This document shows positions 14,610-22,794 of a stretch of DNA of 23,744 nucleotides, in pieces. The translations under genes were made by a program, and so were the position numbers. The DNA lies in assembly GCA_022796315.1 (NCBI GenBank), contig JAAWIL010000010.1:1-23744 (forward strand). Reading direction: 5' to 3'. Each line of letters starts with the position of its first letter. The first letter of the stretch is position 1. Below the pieces are notes generated by a model. It made no database searches, was not told the DNA's origin, and saw only the letters and a program-made list of their open reading frames with translations. The stretch is from Oscillibacter sp. GTDB taxonomy: Bacteria > Bacillota > Clostridia > Oscillospirales > Oscillospiraceae.

Positions 14610-15210
14610 TGGCCGGCCCCAGGCAGAAGCCGGTGAACAGCGTCGTCAGGCCCACGGTGGACCCCAGGCAGAAACCAATGGACAGCACAGAGACATCCCA
14701 CAGTACCCGCACCACCCGGGGGCTCAGCCGCTTGACACGGGCGACAATCACCTGGGGGACACCGTCGTAGGGTGCCACACCCAGATCCACAATGATATAA
14801 AAGGAGGCGGAGATCAGGAACACTACCATGCTGACGGCAAACACGCCCAGCCGGGCGGCCATGGAGAGCCCCGCCTCCGGCAGGAGCGGACCGACCAGGT
14901 ACACGCAGAAGTCCGCGATGTACCCCACACCCAGCATATTGGCCACTGTCCCGATCCCGATCTTGCTCAGGTCAAAGCGGACCACAATCAGTGCCAGCAG
15001 CAGGTTGAAAATCACCTGGCAGGTGCCGAAGGAGATCCCCGTGTGGGCGGAGACGCCCAGGGTGAAGGTGGAACAGGGGTCCGTGCCAAAGCCCACAATG
15101 CGAAACATCCCGATGCTGACGCCAATCAGGACGATGCCGGCGGTCAGCGCCAGCAGCCTGCGGCCCATGCGGGGGCGCAGGAAATTCTTTTTCAAGGTCT
15201 CTTGATTCAT
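14569..15210 (-). CDS. YczE/YitT-like integral membrane protein
   Basis: A 213-aa polytopic protein with five to six hydrophobic segments (about 18-36, 62-78, 86-108, 120-143, 168-184, 186-203). Two similar halves are visible: GFGTDPCSTFTLG (40-52) and DLGVAPYDGVPQVI (142-155) occupy matching places before a hydrophobic helix, as in the YczE/YyaS group. The start is taken as ATG at 15210, with AGAAGAG 7 nt upstream; a GTG at 15231 would add seven residues but lacks a site. It stands alone between nusB and the small + strand gene. Transported substrate or role is unknown. Confidence 0.8.
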   Translation of the reverse strand: MNQETLKKNFLRPRMGRRLLALTAGIVLIGVSIGMFRIVGFGTDPCSTFTLGVSAHTGISFGTCQVIFNLLLALIVVRFDLSKIGIGTVANMLGVGYIADFCVYLVGPLLPEAGLSMAARLGVFAVSMVVFLISASFYIIVDLGVAPYDGVPQVIVARVKRLSPRVVRVLWDVSVLSIGFCLGSTVGLTTLFTGFCLGPAITAVSKRVEKWFV

Positions 15211-15248
15211 ATGGACGCTCTTCTTTCTCACTCGTAAAGGTATCTGGG

Positions 15249-15274
15249 GCCTGTTCTCAAAATGGGGAACAGGC
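15249..15274. repeat. Inverted repeat upstream of the YczE-like gene
   Basis: GCCTGTTC (15249-15256) pairs with GAACAGGC (15267-15274) around a 10-nt loop, within the leader of the membrane gene. It may be a leader hairpin or a protein site; no T tract follows closely enough for a clear terminator. Confidence 0.4.
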
Positions 15275-15298
15275 TTTCAAACAGGCGTATGCCGTGAA

Positions 15299-15343
15299 AG
15301 CAGAGCGGGAAACGGTTTTGACCGCGTCCCGCTCTGCTCTTTT
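15299..15343. terminator. Terminator downstream of nusB
   Basis: AGCAGAGCGGGA (15299-15310) pairs perfectly with 15327-15338 over 12 bp; the loop holds a further small CGGT/ACCG stem. On the - strand it follows the nusB stop by a few bases and ends in TTTC; the + strand side has CTTTTTATT. It should end the asp23-nusB transcript. Confidence 0.75.
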
Positions 15344-15792
15344 TATTCGCTGATCTCCTGCCGGACAAAGCTTCCCAAAATTCCGTTGATGAATTTCACT
15401 GTCTCCGGCGTCTCGTACTTCTTGGCGATCTCCACCGCCTCATTGACAGCGGCGCCGTTGGGAATCTCCGGCATGTACAGCACCTCGTACATGGCCACCC
15501 GCATCAGGGCGGAGGCCACCAGGGGGATTCTGGCAAAGCTCCAGCCCTTGGCGTACTTGGCAATGTAGCCGTCCAGCTCCGCCGCGTGCCCGTCCACGCC
15601 CTGCACCAGCCGGCGGATGTAGTCCGCCTGTTTGGCGTTGGGCGCCTCCTCATAGACGGGGTCCTCTTCCGCCAGGGCGGAGAAGGCCTCCGCCGTCAGC
15701 CGCTGGTCCAGCAGGTCGTTTACGGATTGATCGGTGAAGCTCAGCTCATAGGACAGATGAACGGCAATCTCCCGCGCAGTCTTTCGCAGCAT
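15343..15792 (-). CDS. nusB: Transcription antitermination factor NusB
   Basis: An all-helical RNA-binding protein that, with NusE (S10), supports rRNA antitermination. The 149-aa sequence has the N-terminal RKTAREIAVHLSYEL (3-17) and the C-terminal IPLVASALMRVAMYEVLYM, IPNGAAVNEAVEIAKKY and FINGILGSFVR motifs that define the family. The ATG is preceded by a purine-rich GAGGGAGAAGAGAG stretch. It follows the Asp23 gene by 16 nt, matching the yqhY-nusB pair of Bacillus. Confidence 0.95.
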   Translation of the reverse strand: MLRKTAREIAVHLSYELSFTDQSVNDLLDQRLTAEAFSALAEEDPVYEEAPNAKQADYIRRLVQGVDGHAAELDGYIAKYAKGWSFARIPLVASALMRVAMYEVLYMPEIPNGAAVNEAVEIAKKYETPETVKFINGILGSFVRQEISE

Positions 15793-15808
15793 ATCTCTCT
15801 CTTCTCCC

Positions 15809-16186
15809 TCAGGCCAGCGTCACGCCGCCCACGTGGATATTGACCGCCTCCACCGGGCAGCCGGTCATGGCCTCCACCGCAGAGCTGACCGCCTTCTGAG
15901 CGTTCTCCGCCACCTCAGGGATGGCCGTACCGTACTGAACGGTCACATAGAGATCCAGCACCAGCGCCGCGCCGGTCATGTCGATCCGCACGCCCCGGGT
16001 ACCCTTCTGGGCGTTCTTCTTGCTGCTCATCAGGTCCGCCACACTGCCGCCCAGGTTGGTCATCATGCCGGAGATGCCTTCCACCTCCCGGACCGCCCCC
16101 ACCGCGATGGCGGCCAGAACCTCCTCCGAGATGTTGATGCTTCCGTTCTCCTCCGGCAGCGTCATGTATTCCTTATTATCGGCCAT
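15809..16186 (-). CDS. Asp23/Gls24 family protein (YqhY-like)
   Basis: A 125-aa soluble protein with the Asp23/Gls24 pattern: INISEEVLAAIAVGAVREVEGI (17-38) and the C-terminal VTVQYGTAIPEVAENAQKAV and VEAVNIHVGGVTL segments. In Bacillus the homologue YqhY sits just before nusB and has been tied to control of acetyl-CoA carboxylase; acc genes are not in the window, so that role here is open. It heads the asp23-nusB unit and has its own promoter. Confidence 0.9.
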   Translation of the reverse strand: MADNKEYMTLPEENGSINISEEVLAAIAVGAVREVEGISGMMTNLGGSVADLMSSKKNAQKGTRGVRIDMTGAALVLDLYVTVQYGTAIPEVAENAQKAVSSAVEAMTGCPVEAVNIHVGGVTLA

Positions 16187-16276
16187 GCTTTGACTCTCCT
16201 TATCTCATTCGTCCTTTGTAAACGCGCTGTTGACTCTTGAAATCACAGCACAGTCGCCAGGTTCCGCTTTTCGGTT

Positions 16277-16305
16277 ATTGTATCACGCCGCCAGGAAAAA
16301 TACAA
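16277..16305 (-). promoter_or_regulatory. Promoter of the asp23-nusB unit
   Basis: TTGTAT (16300-16305) and TACAAT (16277-16282), 17 nt apart on the - strand, with TGA before the -10 giving an extended element. It begins four bases after the spoIIIAH stop, so vegetative expression of nusB is separated from the sporulation operon although no terminator lies between them. Confidence 0.75.
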
Positions 16306-16308
16306 CAG

Positions 16309-16872
16309 CTAATTTGCGGCCATGATCTTGATTCCGCTGGCGGGCAGTCCGGTTTCCGACAGGGCGATGTCCTTGATCTTGGCCACATCCTCGGCGGTCA
16401 GCTCCCCGGTGTCTGTGGACACCACCACGCTGATGCTGTCCTCCCCCAGGAAGGCCACGCAGTCGGCGTAGCCCTTGGCGGTGACCAGGTTCTCAATCTG
16501 GGCCTCCTTCAGGGTGTAGGACGCCAGGACCTGGATGCTCTCGCTGGCCTCGTTGGCGACGCTCTGATCGGCCCCCTCCTGCTCCGCCGCGTCCTGGAGC
16601 AGGGAGATGGCGCTGTCCCGGGCCTGCTGCCGGGTCAGCCGGGCGGAGGCGAAGTAATCCGACCCTGTGTAGACCGCCGTCTCATCCGCCGGGGCGTCCT
16701 CCCCCTCCTCCGGTCCGGAGACCAGCATAGCCTCCCCCAGGATCTTCGTGCCGGCCTCCTGGGCGTCCTTCACCGCCTCCTCGCCGGAGTACTTCCAGTT
16801 CAGGGCCACCGCCGCGCACACCAGCACCGCCATGACGGCTACCACCGTATTTCGCTTCCACCTTGCACTCAT
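16309..16872 (-). CDS. spoIIIAH: Stage III sporulation protein AH
   Basis: The mother-cell ring component that meets forespore SpoIIQ across the intermembrane space in the A-Q channel. The 187-aa protein has one N-terminal membrane segment (about 8-24) and a C-terminal ring-building (YscJ/FliF-like) domain, about 90-187, with LTRQQARDSAISLLQDAA and the closing DTGELTAEDVAKIKDIA. The middle is acidic and poorly conserved. ATG at 16872 follows GGAGGAGG by 9 nt; the longer open frame only reads spoIIIAG out of phase. It is the last gene of the operon. Confidence 0.93.
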   Translation of the reverse strand: MSARWKRNTVVAVMAVLVCAAVALNWKYSGEEAVKDAQEAGTKILGEAMLVSGPEEGEDAPADETAVYTGSDYFASARLTRQQARDSAISLLQDAAEQEGADQSVANEASESIQVLASYTLKEAQIENLVTAKGYADCVAFLGEDSISVVVSTDTGELTAEDVAKIKDIALSETGLPASGIKIMAAN

Positions 16873-16895
16873 GGGCTCTTTCCTCCTCCAAATAA

Positions 16896-17414
16896 TCACT
16901 GCCATTTTGCCACCGTGATGCGGTCTGCGGTGAGGCCGGTCAGCGACGACACCGCCTGGGTCACCGCCAGCTGCACCTCCGCCCGGTCGCCGCCCTGACA
17001 CACCACCAGCGCTCCCCGGTAGGTGGGATACAGCGTCCGCACGATGATGGCCTCGTCTCCCCCGGACCCGGCGTCCGTTAAAACCGCCTCGGAGCGCCTG
17101 GAGTAGTCTGAGGGGGCCGCCGTCTCCCCGCTGTAGCGCAGCTCGGTGTTCTGGGCCAGCTGCCGCTCCCCGTCGGACTCCGCCGTCAGCAGCACCCGGA
17201 CCTGCCCCACGCCGCTCATAGAGCCGAGAATCGTCTCCATCTCCGACTGGAGCTCCCGTACCGCCGCCGTCTCCGAGCCGGAGGACGCCGTCTTCCCGGG
17301 AAGGATGCCCTCCCCACTGGGCCACAGCAGCAGCCCGGCGCCGATCAGCGCCACCAGAATCGCGTACTTGTATTTGTCCCATATCTTTTGCACTCCTTCA
17401 GTGTTCTTCTTCAT
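16896..17414 (-). CDS. spoIIIAG: Stage III sporulation protein AG
   Basis: Forms a large ring of the channel between mother cell and forespore. The 172-aa sequence has a membrane segment (about 17-33), a linker, then a ring-building domain with ETILGSMSGVGQVRVLLT, YSRRSEAVL and the C-terminal GALVVCQGGDRAEVQLAVTQAVSSLTGL, typical of SpoIIIAG. It overlaps spoIIIAF by 17 bp. Confidence 0.93.
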   Translation of the reverse strand: MKKNTEGVQKIWDKYKYAILVALIGAGLLLWPSGEGILPGKTASSGSETAAVRELQSEMETILGSMSGVGQVRVLLTAESDGERQLAQNTELRYSGETAAPSDYSRRSEAVLTDAGSGGDEAIIVRTLYPTYRGALVVCQGGDRAEVQLAVTQAVSSLTGLTADRITVAKWQ

Positions 17415-17877
17415 GCCAAACCTGCCTCTCCCGTGGAATTCCCAACTCCCCCTCCATGTAAGACGCCAGTTCTTCCGACCATGCGCCGGTGAGCTCCGCC
17501 CGGTGCGGCACCGGTATGCCCTCCGGCCCCGCCTCCGTCTGGACCTCCGCCGTGACCGTCAGTCCCAGCGCGTCTGCTTTGTCCGATATATATGCGGCTG
17601 TCCGCAGTTCTATGATTGACGCCATCTCCTCTTTTCCGGCGGCAGCCAGCGCCTCCTGCCGTTCCGCGATCTCCCGCTCATAGGTTTCCAGCCGCAGGTC
17701 CAGCCGCCGGAGATCCATTCCTATCAGGGGCCGCAGCAGTGTTACCAGCAAGATCAGTCCACCCAGGAAGGAAGCGATCCGCCGCTGATGGCCCTCCGGC
17801 ACCAGGACCTGCACCACCGACAGCAGCATGGTCACCGTCACCACGGCGGTGAGCCACTCCCGCACCGCCGCCATCAT
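17398..17877 (-). CDS. spoIIIAF: Stage III sporulation protein AF
   Basis: A 159-aa membrane-anchored channel component with two N-terminal membrane segments (about 8-27 and 34-53, with the RPLIGMDL motif after the second) and a soluble ring-building-type C-terminal domain. The ATG overlaps the spoIIIAE stop as ATGA. Confidence 0.9.
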   Translation of the reverse strand: MMAAVREWLTAVVTVTMLLSVVQVLVPEGHQRRIASFLGGLILLVTLLRPLIGMDLRRLDLRLETYEREIAERQEALAAAGKEEMASIIELRTAAYISDKADALGLTVTAEVQTEAGPEGIPVPHRAELTGAWSEELASYMEGELGIPRERQVWHEEEH

Positions 17878-18947
17878 GGCGCCACCGCCGCCACGGAGCT
17901 GAGCACCGACACCAGCAGCAGCAACGCGCAGCTGCCGGTCATCCCCAGCACCAGTCCAAACGCGCCCCCCAGACCGTCAATGAGCTTGCACAGCTCCGGC
18001 GCTCCCAGGGCCCCGGCCAGAAAGGCCGTCAGCTTGTAGAGCAGGTACTGAATTCCCAGCTGCAAAAAAGGGTAGGCGCAGGCCGCCAGAATCGCCAGCA
18101 TCCCGAAAATGCCGATGGTGTTTTTCAGCATCCCGGCTCCCGCCAGCACCGTCTCCGACGCCTCCGCGATGATGCCGCCCACCACCGGCACCGCGCCGGA
18201 GATGGCCGCCTTGGTCACCTTCAGCGTAGCCGCGTCCGCCGCGCCGGACACCACCCGCACCACGGAGAGGTACAGGGTAAAGAGCAGCAGCGCACTGGTC
18301 AGCAGCCAGGTGATGACTTTCTTCAGCCCCTCGGCAATCGCGCTCAGCCGGTTCTCCGGCATACAGCTGGCGGCGGTCAGAGCCCCGATATAGAGGTATA
18401 CCAGCGGCAGCAGCAGCCCATGGATCAGGTTCAGCAGCAGATCCACAAAGAAGACCGTACACACCTGCTGGAAGGTTGCCGTGGTGACCGCCCCGGAGGC
18501 CGCCGTAGCCGCCGCCAGGGTGGGCAGCAGCGCCTTGGAAAACAGGTTCAGCTCCCCAATGGTCTCCGCCCCCAGACCGATGAGGCTGTCCAGGCTTCCC
18601 GCCGTCAGCACCGTCACCGACAGGGCCCCCGCCATGGGGAGAAACAGCGCGGCCTTCTCACCCTGGTAAAAGCTCCCCACCGCGCCGCACAGGGCCACCA
18701 CCAGCAGCACGGAGGCGGCCCCCCGCACCCGCTGGCGAAGAATGGTCCCAAAGCTGCCGTGCATCTCCTCAAGAATCCGGCCCAGCCCGCCGGTGAGCCC
18801 CGCCGGGCCGGCGGAGAGCCCGCCGATCTCCAGAATATCCTCCGCCCCGGAGGGCAGCGCGTCCTGCAGCTCCCCCGGGATCTCTGCCGCCCGGGCATCC
18901 ACCGTCAAAAGCACGGCAAACAGTACCATCAAAATCACTCGTCTCAT
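17874..18947 (-). CDS. spoIIIAE: Stage III sporulation protein AE
   Basis: A polytopic membrane protein thought to be the permease-like core of the SpoIIIA complex. It starts with a cleavable signal peptide (MRRVILMVLFAVLLTVDARA, cut before AE) and has about seven to eight membrane segments from residue 80 on. Conserved stretches include LPTLAAATAASGAVTTATFQ, TLYLSVVRVVSGAADAATLK and GAVPVVGGIIAEASETVLAG. At 357 aa it is slightly shorter than the Bacillus protein, mainly in the N-terminal extracytoplasmic part. It overlaps spoIIIAD and spoIIIAF by 4 bp each. Confidence 0.94.
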   Translation of the reverse strand: MRRVILMVLFAVLLTVDARAAEIPGELQDALPSGAEDILEIGGLSAGPAGLTGGLGRILEEMHGSFGTILRQRVRGAASVLLVVALCGAVGSFYQGEKAALFLPMAGALSVTVLTAGSLDSLIGLGAETIGELNLFSKALLPTLAAATAASGAVTTATFQQVCTVFFVDLLLNLIHGLLLPLVYLYIGALTAASCMPENRLSAIAEGLKKVITWLLTSALLLFTLYLSVVRVVSGAADAATLKVTKAAISGAVPVVGGIIAEASETVLAGAGMLKNTIGIFGMLAILAACAYPFLQLGIQYLLYKLTAFLAGALGAPELCKLIDGLGGAFGLVLGMTGSCALLLLVSVLSSVAAVAP

Positions 18948-19333
18948 TTCATCAGCTCCAACAGCATGGACAGCACCGCCCGCAGCAGCGGCAGGGCGGC
19001 CAGCAGCGCACAGACGGACCCCGCCGTCTCCACCACCGCCGCCAGAGCGGACTCTCCGGCATCCCGGCAGAGGTCCCCGCCCACCTTCACCACCAGGGAG
19101 ATGCCCACCGTCTTGTACAGCGGGACCAGCAGCCGCTGAGAGATGCCGCTGCGCTCCCCCAGCTCCGACAGAAAGGTCATCAGCTCCTCAATCGCTCCGG
19201 CCAGGGACACCAGCACCACCACCGCCGCCGCCAGGGTCAGCAGCAGGGCCTGCTCCGGGCTCCCCCGCCGCACCACCACCGCCAGCAGCGCCCCCACCAG
19301 GCACAGAGCCGTCGCCTGGAACGCCTGCTCCAT
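18944..19333 (-). CDS. spoIIIAD: Stage III sporulation protein AD
   Basis: A 129-aa membrane protein with four hydrophobic stretches; SGISQRLLVPLYKTVGISLVVKVGGDLCRDAGESALA (residues about 66-103) is the conserved core shared with SpoIIIAC, to which it is related. It starts 2 nt after the spoIIIAC stop with a weak ribosome binding site, so coupling is likely. Confidence 0.92.
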   Translation of the reverse strand: MEQAFQATALCLVGALLAVVVRRGSPEQALLLTLAAAVVVLVSLAGAIEELMTFLSELGERSGISQRLLVPLYKTVGISLVVKVGGDLCRDAGESALAAVVETAGSVCALLAALPLLRAVLSMLLELMK

Positions 19334-19335
19334 GG

Positions 19336-19530
19336 CTAAAACCGGAACAGGGTCTTGATGAGCTCAAAGAGGTCGCTGATCTCCTGCACCAAGATCATCA
19401 GCACCACCACCAGACCCGCCAGTGTGGTCATCATAGCCTGCTCTTCCCGCCCCGAACGCACCAGCAGCTGATTCAGCACCGCCACCAGAATCCCAATGGC
19501 GGCAATTTTGAAAATCAGATCCACATCCAT
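19336..19530 (-). CDS. spoIIIAC: Stage III sporulation protein AC
   Basis: A 64-aa protein with two membrane segments (about 4-20 and 33-52) and the conserved FKIAAIGILVAVLNQLL and EEQAMMTTLAGL motifs. It is the usual length and lies between spoIIIAB and spoIIIAD. Confidence 0.93.
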   Translation of the reverse strand: MDVDLIFKIAAIGILVAVLNQLLVRSGREEQAMMTTLAGLVVVLMILVQEISDLFELIKTLFRF

Positions 19531-19540
19531 AACTTGTCCC

Positions 19541-20032
19541 TCATATCAGTAAAATCACCAGCAGCGCCGCGGCGGAAAAGCACAGCGCCGCCGCCCGCTT
19601 GTCCTCCTCCGGCCGCCGCTGTTCCCAGTCCTCCACGCTCTCCTCCAGGCGGCGCACCACCCGGGACAGTTCCTGGCTGAGATGGGCCTCGTCTCCGCGA
19701 AAGTCCAGATCCCGCAGGGCCTCCCGGTCTCTGAGAGACAGCGGCAGGTCTCCAATCATGCGGCGCCAGGTCTCCGTCAGTCCCTCGCCGCGCCCCGCCG
19801 CCTCCGCCGCCGCCAGAAGCAGCGCCGACACCTCCGTATCGCATCGGGACGCCAGGGACTCCAGCAGCCTCGGAAGGGGCGTCCGGGCCATCCGGATGCC
19901 CTCCCCCACCTGCCGCAGGGCCCACAGGAGCTCCGCCAGCATGTCCCGCCGGTGCCGTCTCTCCCGCCGCTGGAAGACCCAGATCATCCCGCCGCCGGAG
20001 AGAACCAGGAGCCCCCCCGCCAGCTTCATCAT
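19541..20032 (-). CDS. spoIIIAB: Stage III sporulation protein AB
   Basis: A 163-aa membrane protein with one N-terminal segment (about 3-19), a helical middle resembling type II secretion GspF proteins (LLWALRQVGEGIRMARTPLP, VSALLLAAAEA, LSLRDREALRDL) and a C-terminal segment (about 149-163). It probably partners the SpoIIIAA ATPase. The first of two adjacent ATGs is chosen, giving ATGA overlap with the spoIIIAA stop and GGAGG 7 nt upstream. A longer open frame exists upstream but reads spoIIIAA out of phase. Confidence 0.91.
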   Translation of the reverse strand: MMKLAGGLLVLSGGGMIWVFQRRERRHRRDMLAELLWALRQVGEGIRMARTPLPRLLESLASRCDTEVSALLLAAAEAAGRGEGLTETWRRMIGDLPLSLRDREALRDLDFRGDEAHLSQELSRVVRRLEESVEDWEQRRPEEDKRAAALCFSAAALLVILLI

Positions 20033-20940
20033 GTCAGCGCCTCCACCCGGTAGGTCCGGCCCTGACCGGTGTGGGAAATATGTACCGCCAAGTGAAAAAT
20101 CCGTTCCTCCAGCAGGCGGCGGTACAGGGGCTTTTCCCGCAGCTCCCGGACATCGGCGGCGTGGATCGTGGCCAGCAGACGCACCCCGCACCCCGCCGCC
20201 TGTTCCGCCGCCTGGAGATCCGCCTGGGCCGTAATCTCGTCTACGGCAATCACCTGGGGGTTCATGGCCCGCAGAACCATGGGGATTCCCAATGCCTTGG
20301 GACAGGCGTCCAGCACATCGGTGTGGGGCCCCACGTCCATCTGTGGCTCTCCCCGGTGCATCACCGCCACCTCTCCCCGCTCGTCGATCAACGCCACCCG
20401 CCGGGGCCCATAGGGCGAAACCCCCTGGGAGAGCTTCCGCACCAGCTCCCGCAGCAGCGTGGTCTTGCCGCCCCCGGGCGGGGAGAGGATCAACGTACTT
20501 TTCAGCTCCCCCTCCTGAAACAGCCGGGGCGCCAGGTCCTCCGCAATTCCCCGGTGCTCCCTGGCGATGCGGATGGCCGCAGAGGAGATCTGCTTCAGGG
20601 CCGTATTGCCGCCCTCCTTCATCACCGCCGTGCCGCACAGCCCCACCCGGAAGCCTCCCCGAACGCTGAGATAGCCCTCCCGCATGGTCTCCGCCGCAGC
20701 GTAGCGGGAGAACTCCGTGGCGATGTCGCAGAGGGTCTCCAGCTCCTCCGGCTCCACCACCGCCTCCAGCGCCCGCTCGCCCTCCGGCAGCAGAACCGTC
20801 ATGGGCCGGCCAGCCCGAAGCCGGAATTCCTCTGCTGCCGCCCGCTGTTCCTCCGGCAGCGCCATAGCCAGCCGCCGCAGCCGCAGCGGCAGCACCGCCG
20901 CCGCATCTTCATAGCGCAGGATGTTCAAATGACTTTGCAA
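20029..20940 (-). CDS. spoIIIAA: Stage III sporulation protein AA (ATPase)
   Basis: The cytoplasmic secretion-type ATPase of the A-Q channel, made in the mother cell. Walker A PPGGGKTT (154-161), ALIDERGE (183-190) and Walker B VIAVDEIT (230-237) are present, as is the conserved REGYLSVRGGFRVGLCG (87-103). The start is set at TTG 20940: AAGAAAGGGGG lies 9 nt upstream and the sigma-E-type promoter at 20972-21000 lies inside any longer reading, so the ATGs at 20973 and 21012 cannot begin a transcript from that promoter. The resulting 303 aa match the usual length of about 307. First gene of the eight-gene operon. Confidence 0.92.
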   Translation of the reverse strand: MQSHLNILRYEDAAAVLPLRLRRLAMALPEEQRAAAEEFRLRAGRPMTVLLPEGERALEAVVEPEELETLCDIATEFSRYAAAETMREGYLSVRGGFRVGLCGTAVMKEGGNTALKQISSAAIRIAREHRGIAEDLAPRLFQEGELKSTLILSPPGGGKTTLLRELVRKLSQGVSPYGPRRVALIDERGEVAVMHRGEPQMDVGPHTDVLDACPKALGIPMVLRAMNPQVIAVDEITAQADLQAAEQAAGCGVRLLATIHAADVRELREKPLYRRLLEERIFHLAVHISHTGQGRTYRVEALT

Positions 20941-20971
20941 GGGTGTCTGCCCCCTTTCTTTGGTTGGTTCC

Positions 20972-21000
20972 ATTCTATGATGGCTTGTACCAGAATATTC
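20972..21000 (-). promoter_or_regulatory. Sigma-E-type promoter of the spoIIIA operon
   Basis: On the - strand GAATATT (20994-21000), a 14-nt spacer and CATAGAAT (20972-20979) match the Bacillus sigma-E consensus (GHATATT, CATACAHT) except one -10 base. The predicted start is near 20965, ahead of the TTG start. Confidence 0.82.
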
Positions 21001-21094
21001 CAGTCGCCGCATCTTTCTCCCTCGAAGTTTGTCGCTGTGGACGGCAGAAATCCGGGCGGACCGCCGCCCGTTTTCCGAAAACCTTACCACTTCT

Positions 21095-21169
21095 AAAAAA
21101 ATAAGGAACCAAGCGCTTCGGAACTGCGTTTCTCTACAGGAAACGCCTGATTCCGAGCCCCTGATTCCT
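21095..21169 (-). terminator. Terminator of spoIVA
   Basis: A long stepped hairpin between 21104 and 21169. AGGAATC pairs with GGTTCCT (one G-U), CGGAA with TTCCG, and GCGTTTC with GAAACGC near the tip. On the - strand TTATTTTTTT follows (21095-21104). It separates spoIVA from the spoIIIA operon. Confidence 0.78.
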
Positions 21170-21186
21170 CATTGCGTATTCTCCGC

Positions 21187-22662
21187 CTACAGAATGATGC
21201 AGATCAGTCCGCCGCTGCCCTCGTTGATGATCCGGGTCAGCGTCTCCTGGAGCTTTTTCCGGGCGTCCTCCGGCATCCGTTTCAGCTTCGTCTGGAGGTC
21301 GTCGCTGACCAGCTCATGGAAGCTGCGGCCGAAGATATTAGACTGCCAGATCTTGCTGGTGTCCCCCTCAAACTCCTGGAGCAGGTAGTTCACCATGTCC
21401 TCGGACTGCTTCTCGTTGCCCACAATGGGCGAGACGGCAGTTTCGATGTCCGCCCGGATCATGTGGATACTGGGGGCGCTGGCCTTCAGCTTCACGCCAT
21501 ACCGCCCGCCCTGCTTCATGATCTCCGGCTCCTCCAGCGTCAGCTCGTCAATGCCCGGCACCACAATGCCATAGCCCGTCTCCCGCACGTCCCGCAGCGC
21601 CCCGGAGACCTTGTCGTACTCCGCCTTCACCGCTGCCAGGCGGGTCAGCAGGCTCATGAGATCCCCGTCGTCTCCCACCTGGAAGCCGGACTGCTCAGAC
21701 AGCGTCTGGTAGAACAGCTCCCTGGGCAGACGCAGGTCCGCCGCCGCGACGCCGGTGCCCAGGTCGATAGAGGTAATGTTCGCCTCGCTGATGGTCTCGC
21801 AGTGCCCCAGGGCCTGGACGACGCCCTCCACCTCCCGGATGTGGCGCAGCTCCGCCGCAGCCTGCCGGATCACCTCATAGAGGCCGCTCTTCAGCGGGTG
21901 CTCCGAGGGCAGGGCGTCCACCCAGGGCGGCAGGAACAGATCCAGCTCCTGCATGGGGAACTCGTAGAGAACGCCCTTCAGGATCTCTCCCACGTCCGCC
22001 TCCTCCAGCTCCAGGCAGTTCACCGCGACGCAGTTCACCTCGTACCGGGAGGTGATGTCCCGGGCGATGGCCTGGGCCCGCTCTCCCCGGGGGTCCGCGG
22101 AGTTCAGCAGGACAATGAAGGGCTTTCCCAGCTCCTGGAGCTCCCGGATCACCCGCTCCTCCGCCTCCAGGTAGTCCTCCCTGGGAATGTCCGCCACGGT
22201 GCCGTCGGTGGTGATGACGATGCCGATGGTGGAGTGCTCGGCGATGACCTTCCGGGTGCCGATCTCCGCTGCCTCTGTCATGGGAATCTCATGGTCGTAC
22301 CAGGGGGTGGTGACCATCCGGGGCGCGTCGTCCTCAAACTGGCCGATGGCTCCCCGAACCATGTAGCCCACGCAGTCAATCAGCCGCACGGAGAAGGCCG
22401 CGCCCCCCTCCAGCTGAACCTGGGCCGCCTCCTCCGGGACAAACTTAGGCTCCGCCGTCATAATGGTGCGGCCGGAACCGCTCTGGGGCAGCTCATCCCG
22501 GGCGCGCTCCTTGCGGTAGACATTCTCAATATTGGGAATCACCTGGGTCTCCATGAAGCGCTTAATGAAGGTGGACTTACCGGTGCGCACCGGTCCTACT
22601 ACGCCGATGTAGATATCGCCCGCTGTGCGGGTGGCAATGTTCTGATAGATCGTGGTATTCAT
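21187..22662 (-). CDS. spoIVA: Stage IV sporulation protein A (coat ATPase)
   Basis: Polymerises on the outer forespore membrane, driven by ATP hydrolysis, as the base of the spore coat. The 491 aa match the family's 492. The N-terminal TRAFAC-like ATPase domain has Walker A GPVRTGKST (23-31), SGSGRTIMTAEPKF (61-74), the VRLIDCVGYM switch and the NSADP-type region; the C-terminal part ends GGLICIIL, the membrane-targeting tail. ATG has AAGGA upstream. It has its own sigma-E-type promoter and its own terminator, and lies just ahead of spoIIIAA. Confidence 0.97.
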   Translation of the reverse strand: MNTTIYQNIATRTAGDIYIGVVGPVRTGKSTFIKRFMETQVIPNIENVYRKERARDELPQSGSGRTIMTAEPKFVPEEAAQVQLEGGAAFSVRLIDCVGYMVRGAIGQFEDDAPRMVTTPWYDHEIPMTEAAEIGTRKVIAEHSTIGIVITTDGTVADIPREDYLEAEERVIRELQELGKPFIVLLNSADPRGERAQAIARDITSRYEVNCVAVNCLELEEADVGEILKGVLYEFPMQELDLFLPPWVDALPSEHPLKSGLYEVIRQAAAELRHIREVEGVVQALGHCETISEANITSIDLGTGVAAADLRLPRELFYQTLSEQSGFQVGDDGDLMSLLTRLAAVKAEYDKVSGALRDVRETGYGIVVPGIDELTLEEPEIMKQGGRYGVKLKASAPSIHMIRADIETAVSPIVGNEKQSEDMVNYLLQEFEGDTSKIWQSNIFGRSFHELVSDDLQTKLKRMPEDARKKLQETLTRIINEGSGGLICIIL

Positions 22663-22692
22663 AGCATCCCGTCCTTTTTCCGATCTTGCTTC

Positions 22693-22721
22693 ACTCTATG
22701 TCCCAGGGATCGAAAGTATGA
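22693..22721 (-). promoter_or_regulatory. Sigma-E-type promoter of spoIVA
   Basis: TCATACT (22715-22721) and CATAGAGT (22693-22700) are 14 nt apart on the - strand, the same architecture as the spoIIIA promoter, including G at the fifth -10 position. spoIVA is a sigma-E gene in Bacillus. Confidence 0.72.
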
Positions 22722-22794
22722 CAGCCCGTCTATTTTTGTAGAATCTGCACAAAAACAGCTTGGCCGCTTCTCCACACTTCATTCCTTTCCGGTC

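Noticed and set aside
16873..17382. Upstream extension of the spoIIIAH frame
   Set aside because: It reads spoIIIAG out of phase and gives a glycine/arginine-rich sequence; the ATG at 16872 has GGAGGAGG.
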